NCBI GenBank assembly: GCA_003577005.1
Contig: QEUW01000026.1
Span: forward strand, 1-38,688
Source of the DNA: Chloroflexota bacterium
GTDB lineage: Bacteria > Chloroflexota > Anaerolineae > Caldilineales > Caldilineaceae
Reading direction: 5' to 3'
Length of the DNA: 38,688 bases
The position numbers and the translations under genes were made by a program. Positions within the stretch are counted from its first letter, which is position 1, and every line of letters begins with the position of its first letter. This document shows positions 34,267 through 38,688 of this stretch, piece by piece. The notes below the pieces were generated by a model. It was given only the letters and a program-made list of their open reading frames with translations, ran no database searches and was not told where the DNA came from.

Positions 34267-35485
34267 CTACATCAATCCGCAGCAATTTGCCCAGCAAGCT
34301 GCTGCGGTCCTGGGCGTTGCCATAGGGGTCGCCGGCCAGGCCACCGTCGCCCTGGGCGACATAGAGATAGCCATCAGGGCCAAATTGGAGCGTGCCGCCA
34401 TTGTGGTTGACGTAGGGCTGGTCGTGGGTCAGCAGCACCTTGGCGCTGGCGGGATCGGCGCGGTTGGGGTCGTCAGAAACTCGATATTCAACCAGGAACG
34501 AATCCCCATTCGTGCGCCAGTCGGTGTAGTAGACGAAGAAGCGGCCATTTTCCGCATAGTTTGGGTGAAAGGCCAGTCCCAACAGCCCTTGCTCGAGAGA
34601 ATCATACCTCACCAACGCGTTAATATCGAGGAAGGGCGCGGCTAGCAGCTCATCATGCTGCACAATGCGGATGCGACCCACACGCTCGACGATGAAGAGC
34701 CGTCCACTGCCGTCGTGCGGTGCAGCCACGTGGACTGGATCCGCCAATCCACCAGCGACCTGGACCAACTGAAGCACGGGAATCCCTGGTAGCACGCCAG
34801 CGGGTCTGACGACGGTCATGGTGGCCGTGGCGGTCACCGCCGCGGTCGCGGTGGGCAGGGGCGTGGCGGTGGGAAGCACTGTTGGAGTCGCCGTCAGGGT
34901 CAATGTAGGGGTTGCTGGCGGTGGGAGGGTCGCCGTGACCGTCGTCGGTAGCGTCGGGGTCAGAGGCGGCGTGGGAGTCCATGTTTCTGTGAGTTCAGGT
35001 GTCGCGGTGGGCGTAAAGGTGTTGGTTGGCAGCGGCGTACCCGTGGCAGTTGGCGCGGGCATCTCGGTTGCGGGAGGCGTAACCGTATCTGTTGGTTCAG
35101 GCGTATCTGTCTCGGTTGGCGCCAGTGTTTCGGTCGGCGGCGGTGTCACAGTCGGTGTGACAGGTGGAGTAGGGGTCTCCGTCTCGGGCGGTATAGGCGT
35201 CACAGTCGGTGTCACTGGTGTGCTGGGGGTCTCAGGGGGAACAATGACTGTAATCGTGATGATTAGGGTGGGCGTGATTTGCGCCACGGATCCTGTGGCG
35301 CCTTTGCTCACGGAGGCTGCTTGCACTGTGGCGAACAGTACAGTTCCGCTGATCCCGAGAAAGAGCGGCAGAGTGAGCATGACAATCGGAAAAAAGATGG
35401 ATCTGTGTCTACGCTCTCCCCCTAACCGACCGGAAGCGGCTGCGGTGTGCCCGTTGCGATCGCTACGTATATTCCTGGCGTCCAT
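34229..35485 (-). pseudogene. PQQ-type sugar dehydrogenase with Thr/Pro linker, C-terminus lost
   Basis: 418 codons. A membrane or signal helix (about 30-57) is followed by a low-complexity Thr/Pro/Ala-rich linker (about 68-225) of the kind common on secreted Chloroflexota proteins. Then comes the first half of a glucose/sorbosone dehydrogenase beta-propeller: Gly-Leu-Ala-Asp-Pro-Val-His, Leu-Phe-Ile-Val-Glu-Arg-Val-Gly-Arg-Ile, Gly-Leu-Leu-Gly-Leu-Ala-Phe-His-Pro, and Asn-His-Asn-Gly-Gly-Thr-Leu-Gln-Phe-Gly-Pro-Asp. It stops soon after Leu-Leu-Arg-Ile-Asp-Val-Asp, where the propeller should continue for well over a hundred residues; the last ten codons are PIN-gene sequence read in another frame. 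AGGA precedes the ATG. Probably non-functional as an enzyme. Confidence 0.75.
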
Positions 35486-35520
35486 GAGCTTCTTCCTCTC
35501 GCCTCAAGTGCTTCTGGTGC

Positions 35521-35898
35521 TTACTTCAACTTTGCGTCTGCTTGGGCGTCTGTGATCACCTGTTCCAATAGACCTGTAGAGAGCTGATCTTTCAGGAGAT
35601 AACCCTGCGCACCCTGTGCCATTGCCGGCGCTACCATTTGTGGGAACGATTCTCTGGTGAGCACAATGACCGGAATGTGTGCTGCGCTCCAGAGTTGAAT
35701 CAACGGCAGCACCTCGATGTCCGGCAACCACCAGTTCAGCAAGATGCAATCGGGAAGGTGGCGCTGGACGAGTTCCAGCGCCACTCGACCGCGGGCGGCC
35801 TCATGGACGATGTAGTTGGCTGGCAGCAGACACCGCACAAAATTACGCGTCTCCTCGTCCTCATCCACGAGCAACAGTTCAAGGGGTGCTGTCGCCAT
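35521..35898 (-). CDS. Stand-alone receiver domain with Asn at the phosphorylation site
   Basis: 125 residues from the ATG at 35896-35898 (GGAG 8 bases upstream); the frame stays open further upstream without family resemblance. The CheY-like fold is evident: Leu-Leu-Leu-Val-Asp-Glu-Asp (acidic pair near residues 12-14), Val-Ile-Val-Leu-Thr (conserved Thr), and Gly-Tyr-Leu-Leu-Lys-Asp (conserved Lys). The phospho-acceptor position in Cys-Ile-Leu-Leu-Asn-Trp-Trp-Leu-Pro-Asp is Asn55 (codon AAC), not Asp. No output domain follows. It is probably a pseudo-receiver that signals by protein contact, or a decayed regulator. It lies 35 bases upstream of the truncated dehydrogenase gene on the same strand. 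Confidence 0.82.
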   Translation of the reverse strand: MATAPLELLLVDEDEETRNFVRCLLPANYIVHEAARGRVALELVQRHLPDCILLNWWLPDIEVLPLIQLWSAAHIPVIVLTRESFPQMVAPAMAQGAQGYLLKDQLSTGLLEQVITDAQADAKLK

Positions 35899-36368
35899 AC
35901 GATCTGCTCCTTGCGTGGAGCAGCAACAGAGCCTTGGCATTGCTATCCAGCGGGGGCGAACGGCCTGCTGCCGCTCTCGCCACGATTGACCAAGCAGCCG
36001 ATGATTTCCACTACCCTTCCTGATCCTCACTCCGGGTAGCGCCTTTTACCATCTACGCGACGCTGATACCGCAGACAGCGGCTATGTTAACGTGCTAGCA
36101 CACGCCCTCTGTGACGACACTGTGGGTTGGCTTCGCCACCCAGTGAGAATCAAGTGAAGACCGTCTTAACTCAAGTCTCCTGGGGTGGCGATGTTGCGCA
36201 TCGTCTGTGGCTCCATGAGGCTGCTTGGCGTCCTGACAACAGGGACCTTGACTCATGTACTGGTTTGCTTGCTTTGGCCGAGCTGACTCTGGGGGCAGGC
36301 CAAGCGTTGACTGGATAAACCGGTACGAGTTTGATCCGCTGGCCGATGACAACAGAGGAATGATGCGA
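35899..36368. other. Intergenic region between receiver and PRC/BON genes
   Basis: About 470 bases. Open frames on both strands show no family resemblance and no good start sites. I see no clear promoter or terminator. Confidence 0.45.
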
Positions 36369-37463
36369 TTACCAGGTGGCGTTCTGGGGCGCCTCTACCT
36401 TTGACGCAATCATCAACTCATTGACAACTGTCGTCACCCTCGGCTGCTGGCCGGCAATTTCGGCGGCGGCGTTGCGGACGGCCATACTCTCCACCTGTCC
36501 TTGGAGTGTCACCACACCTCGATCATAGATCACCTCAATCACGGCCTGTTCAGTACGCGGGTCGGCGGCCAGCGCTGCAGTCGACTGCAAGGCGACATCG
36601 ATTTGGTTCTCGGTTGTGATCTCCGTCGGCAGGTCGGGGTCGACCACCAACTCGTTCTGTACGTCGATGACACCCTCGATGTTATGCGCGTGTTCTGCGG
36701 CGTGATACTGGAGTGGCTTGCTGCGGACAGACCCCATCAGTCGCAATACCCCCCCTTCCATCGTAGCGCTGACACCTGCAAAGGGGGAGGGCCACGTCTC
36801 GTGTAGCCGCTCATGCAACTGGGCCAGGATCTCAGCAGCTGGCCGCGGCTTGTAACGTGGCAGCTGGGCCAACTCCTCATCGCTCACCGTAACAAACACA
36901 CTCTGCTCATCTACATCTTTGATCTGCGCCACCCCAATCACCACGTACTCGGGGAAGAAGGTCCCACTGCGCAGGATGAGTTGCGTCATTTGGCCGGTTT
37001 GCGTATCGACCACCACATGATCGACGTGGCCGAGTGTCTTGTGGGGATTTTCGACTTCAGTGCTCGGGCCGATCACCGCCTTGCCGGCCGCAATCCCTTG
37101 ATGCACCCGCCGCCGCACTATCGACACGACTCGTTCACTTACGGGGCCGAAACCCGGCCCCAGGGTCGTGGCGGACGAGTACCCTTGCGCATCTGACGCC
37201 GGTTCTTTGACCGTCACCTGGTGATATTTAGGATACTTACTCACCTCATCACTGCGGATGTTGAGACAGATCTCTTGCTCCGTCACTCGCTCCACGGTTG
37301 TAATCGGGAGCACCCGATCCTCTTTGAGGAGCAGGCCCTGCTCCACGATCAGATCCGTCACCTGTTGCGTCTGGGGGTCTATGACAAGCTTGACCAGCTT
37401 GCCACAAGGTTGATCCTTACAGTGCACCTGTGCTCCGATGTGTAAATCCAGCTTTGCCATCAT
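36369..37463 (-). CDS. Double PRC-barrel, double BON-domain protein
   Basis: 364 residues. Two PRC-barrel-like domains come first (about 5-70 with Gly-Lys-Leu-Val-Lys-Leu-Val-Ile-Asp-Pro, and about 115-195 with Gly-His-Val-Asp-His-Val-Val-Val-Asp). Two BON domains follow (about 208-275 and 285-355, the latter with Gly-Val-Val-Thr-Leu-Gln-Gly-Gln-Val). BON domains bind membranes or ligands and PRC barrels bind proteins or RNA, so an envelope-linked adaptor is likely; there is no signal peptide. GGAGGTGA stands just before two tandem ATGs (37463 and 37460), and the second has the better spacing. No partner gene is adjacent. Confidence 0.85.
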   Translation of the reverse strand: MMAKLDLHIGAQVHCKDQPCGKLVKLVIDPQTQQVTDLIVEQGLLLKEDRVLPITTVERVTEQEICLNIRSDEVSKYPKYHQVTVKEPASDAQGYSSATTLGPGFGPVSERVVSIVRRRVHQGIAAGKAVIGPSTEVENPHKTLGHVDHVVVDTQTGQMTQLILRSGTFFPEYVVIGVAQIKDVDEQSVFVTVSDEELAQLPRYKPRPAAEILAQLHERLHETWPSPFAGVSATMEGGVLRLMGSVRSKPLQYHAAEHAHNIEGVIDVQNELVVDPDLPTEITTENQIDVALQSTAALAADPRTEQAVIEVIYDRGVVTLQGQVESMAVRNAAAEIAGQQPRVTTVVNELMIASKVEAPQNATW

Positions 37464-37778
37464 TCACCTCCGGAACTGGTTGCCAGGTCGTATCCCAACG
37501 CTGTTATCCATCCGTTGAAAGGTACTGATGTGCACGCAGTTCGGCACACTTGTTAAATGCCCCTCACTGACTTAGTTTTCTGAGACGTTACTCGTACGCG
37601 ATTACTTCCCACCTCCAGTGAGCACAATCAACCAGAGCAGACTAGCGCATCTCAATGTTGTTGCAGCTGCAACCAGACACAGCAAGCCACCCCATCGAGC
37701 CTAGCAAGATACTTCTTACTAGACCATAAATCCGGATATAGAAATCAGGACTGTATAGAGGGGGATCTTGCTGGCCTA
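37464..37778. other. Intergenic region upstream of the PRC/BON gene
   Basis: About 315 bases. No gene is supported. The sequence downstream of the methyltransferase frameshift (37642-37778) no longer resembles the family in any frame. Confidence 0.4.
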
Positions 37779-37964
37779 TCACCGGCCATCGACCGCCCGC
37801 TCGCGGGTCAGCAAACCGGTCCCGCACCCCAGGTCGAGGATGGTGCGAGCATCGAGGTCTGCCGCGAGACAAACGTAGAAGTCGGTGTCGCCGCCGCAGG
37901 TGTTCTCAATGTCGTACAGCTCCACCAGGCGCGGGTCCACGTAGTGCTGATCAAGGTTTATCAT
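37779..37964 (-). pseudogene. SAM methyltransferase N-terminal fragment
   Basis: 61 codons with Met-Ile-Asn-Leu-Asp-Gln-His-Tyr-Val-Asp-Pro, Leu-Tyr-Asp-Ile-Glu-Asn, and motif I Ile-Leu-Asp-Leu-Gly-Cys-Gly-Thr-Gly-Leu-Leu-Thr. These match the start of a common class-I methyltransferase. The frame ends in two stop codons right after Val-Asp-Gly-Arg, where the family continues Gln-Val-Ile-Gly. The DNA GGTGATAGGC there looks like that same continuation shifted by a small deletion. The remaining catalytic domain is not found downstream, so the gene is dead. Confidence 0.75.
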
Positions 37965-38054
37965 AGCGGTTTCTTCGAACGTCTACAGGGGGCAAAACAT
38001 TCTCAACGCCTCACAGCGCCCGTGTGCGCAGCCACAGAGCTGTTCTTGGGCAAC

Positions 38055-38085
38055 AAAAAAGCCGCCTGATTTTGCGATCAGACGG
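38055..38085 (-). terminator. Intrinsic terminator after the tRNA-Val half
   Basis: On the minus strand a 9-bp stem with one wobble (38077-38085 with 38062-38070) is followed within two bases by six Ts (complement of 38055-38060). It stands about 15 bases past the tRNA 3' end, as expected for the original tRNA-Val transcription unit. Confidence 0.85.
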
Positions 38086-38098
38086 TCACGGATAGTGT

Positions 38099-38148
<50 letters not shown>

Positions 38149-38212
38149 TGCTTGCTTGCGCCCCTGCCTACAGGTGTAGCGTCACCAGTCTTAAGACGCC
38201 GGTTACACAAAG

Positions 38213-38428
38213 CTATGTGTTCTTGTCTTTCTTCCTTCTTGGCCCCCGGCTAATAGGTCTCATGCGATGCTCAGCCAGGCGCTCTATTTCCTCATCAGTC
38301 CACAGAAAGTTTCTTCCGACTCGCCGCGCTGGTCGTAAATGAGGGTGGCGAGATAGGTAGGACGTAAGCGATTTAAGCTCTAGCCTAAACCGCCGTGCGA
38401 CTTCAATACTCGTTTTGTAGTCCGCCAT
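38213..38428 (-). CDS. Excisionase-like small HTH protein
   Basis: 71 residues from the ATG at 38426-38428; the open frame goes further into the integrase gene but the good start is here, with GGGG 5 bases upstream. The sequence reads as a short winged HTH: Thr-Ser-Ile-Glu-Val-Ala-Arg-Arg-Phe...Leu-Thr-Ser-Tyr-Leu, then Arg-Arg-Val-Gly-Arg-Asn-Phe-Leu-Trp-Thr-Asp-Glu-Glu-Ile-Glu-Arg-Leu, and a basic tail. It lies 85 bases downstream of the integrase stop codon on the same strand and next to the tRNA-derived site, so an excisionase (Xis) or element regulator is likely. Confidence 0.7.
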   Translation of the reverse strand: MADYKTSIEVARRFRLELKSLTSYLSRHPHLRPARRVGRNFLWTDEEIERLAEHRMRPISRGPRRKKDKNT

Positions 38429-38513
38429 AGTCGCCCCGCTCCATCTTTGTGCAGTATCAATACGGCAAGTATACACCCCTGCTGGGCGGGTGTCAAGCCC
38501 CAAAATACTTATG

Positions 38514-38688
38514 TCACACCCCCAGGTGTAGCGCGCTGGAATCGTTGCGCTTGCCGTGCAGATACTTGTTGGTAGTGGCGATGGACGCGTGACCGAGGGT
38601 ATCACGCACCGTCACCACACTAGCGCCGCGGTCGAGTGCGTGGCTGCCGTGCGAGTGGCGTAGCCAGTGGGCGGAAGCTTCTTCAGAT
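38514..38688 (-). CDS. Tyrosine recombinase/integrase, C-terminal part (runs off the window)
   Basis: 58 codons are visible, ending at the TGA complementary to 38514-38516; the start lies beyond 38688. The motifs are those of the catalytic domain of tyrosine integrases: the HxxR box in Ala-His-Trp-Leu-Arg-His-Ser-His-Gly, then Val-Val-Thr-Val-Arg-Asp-Thr-Leu-Gly-His-Ala-Ser-Ile-Ala-Thr-Thr, and the nucleophile Tyr in Asn-Lys-Tyr-Leu-His. All residues expected in this portion are intact, so the enzyme may be active. With the neighbouring HTH gene and the tRNA-Val half it forms the end of an integrated element. Confidence 0.88.
   Translation of the reverse strand, partial: SEEASAHWLRHSHGSHALDRGASVVTVRDTLGHASIATTNKYLHGKRNDSSALHLGV

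Noticed and set aside
34818..35555. Long plus-strand Val/Gly-rich frame opposite the Thr/Pro linker
   Set aside because: It is the antisense shadow of the low-complexity Thr/Pro codons of the dehydrogenase gene.

Overview
The window looks like chromosome of a member of the Chloroflexota (Caldilinea/Anaerolinea-like). The signs are a GC-rich sequence, F420 genes beside ordinary bacterial housekeeping genes, an AmaP/ScpB/SigA neighbourhood, a DUF2207 plus SPFH gene set, a Thr/Pro-rich (PTPT-type) extracellular linker, and palindromic repeats in most intergenic gaps. The taxonomic call is inference.

Bases 1-17700 hold metabolic genes, mostly on the minus strand. After a terminator from an unseen gene come a MaoC-type hydratase and a membrane-anchored Cas4-like nuclease (plus strand). 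They are followed by cofD-cofC with a nitroreductase (coenzyme F420), then a sugar-type cluster (DUF4432/aldose-epimerase-like, NAD-dependent epimerase, ThuA, DinB, Gfo/Idh/MocA oxidoreductase) with a BrnT/BrnA toxin-antitoxin pair in its middle. Next are a double-PAS histidine kinase and an arginine cluster, paiB-argC-argB-argD-short argA-carA. Each gap from argC to argA holds a different inverted repeat. An HSD10-type 3-hydroxyacyl-CoA dehydrogenase closes this part.

Bases 17700-29900 are mostly plus strand. A strong promoter is followed at once by an intrinsic terminator and then a palindrome-rich leader before a methyltransferase. The primary sigma factor gene and its UUCG-loop terminator follow, then an AmaP-like protein and ScpB. 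A four-gene set comes next: DUF2207 membrane protein, membrane winged-helix/zinc-ribbon protein, helical protein, and a YdjI-like SPFH protein fused to an excisionase-type HTH. It resembles the Bacillus PspA-YdjGHI envelope-stress module and is my best candidate for an undescribed system. YbaK, a HAD hydrolase and a glutamate-cysteine ligase-like enzyme follow.

From tRNA-Pro(GGG) at 29987 the window becomes accessory and decayed. It holds an HTH protein, a DUF4160/DUF2442 pair, an IS110 remnant, a radical SAM gene cut by an IS, an ISAzo13-family element whose transposase has lost its catalytic core in frame, a sugar dehydrogenase and a PIN toxin truncated at one shared junction, a receiver with Asn in place of the phospho-acceptor Asp, a PRC/BON protein and a broken methyltransferase. 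The right edge carries the 3' half of tRNA-Val(UAC) with its terminator, an excisionase-like gene and the C-terminus of a tyrosine integrase, which together look like one end of an integrated element continuing beyond the window.
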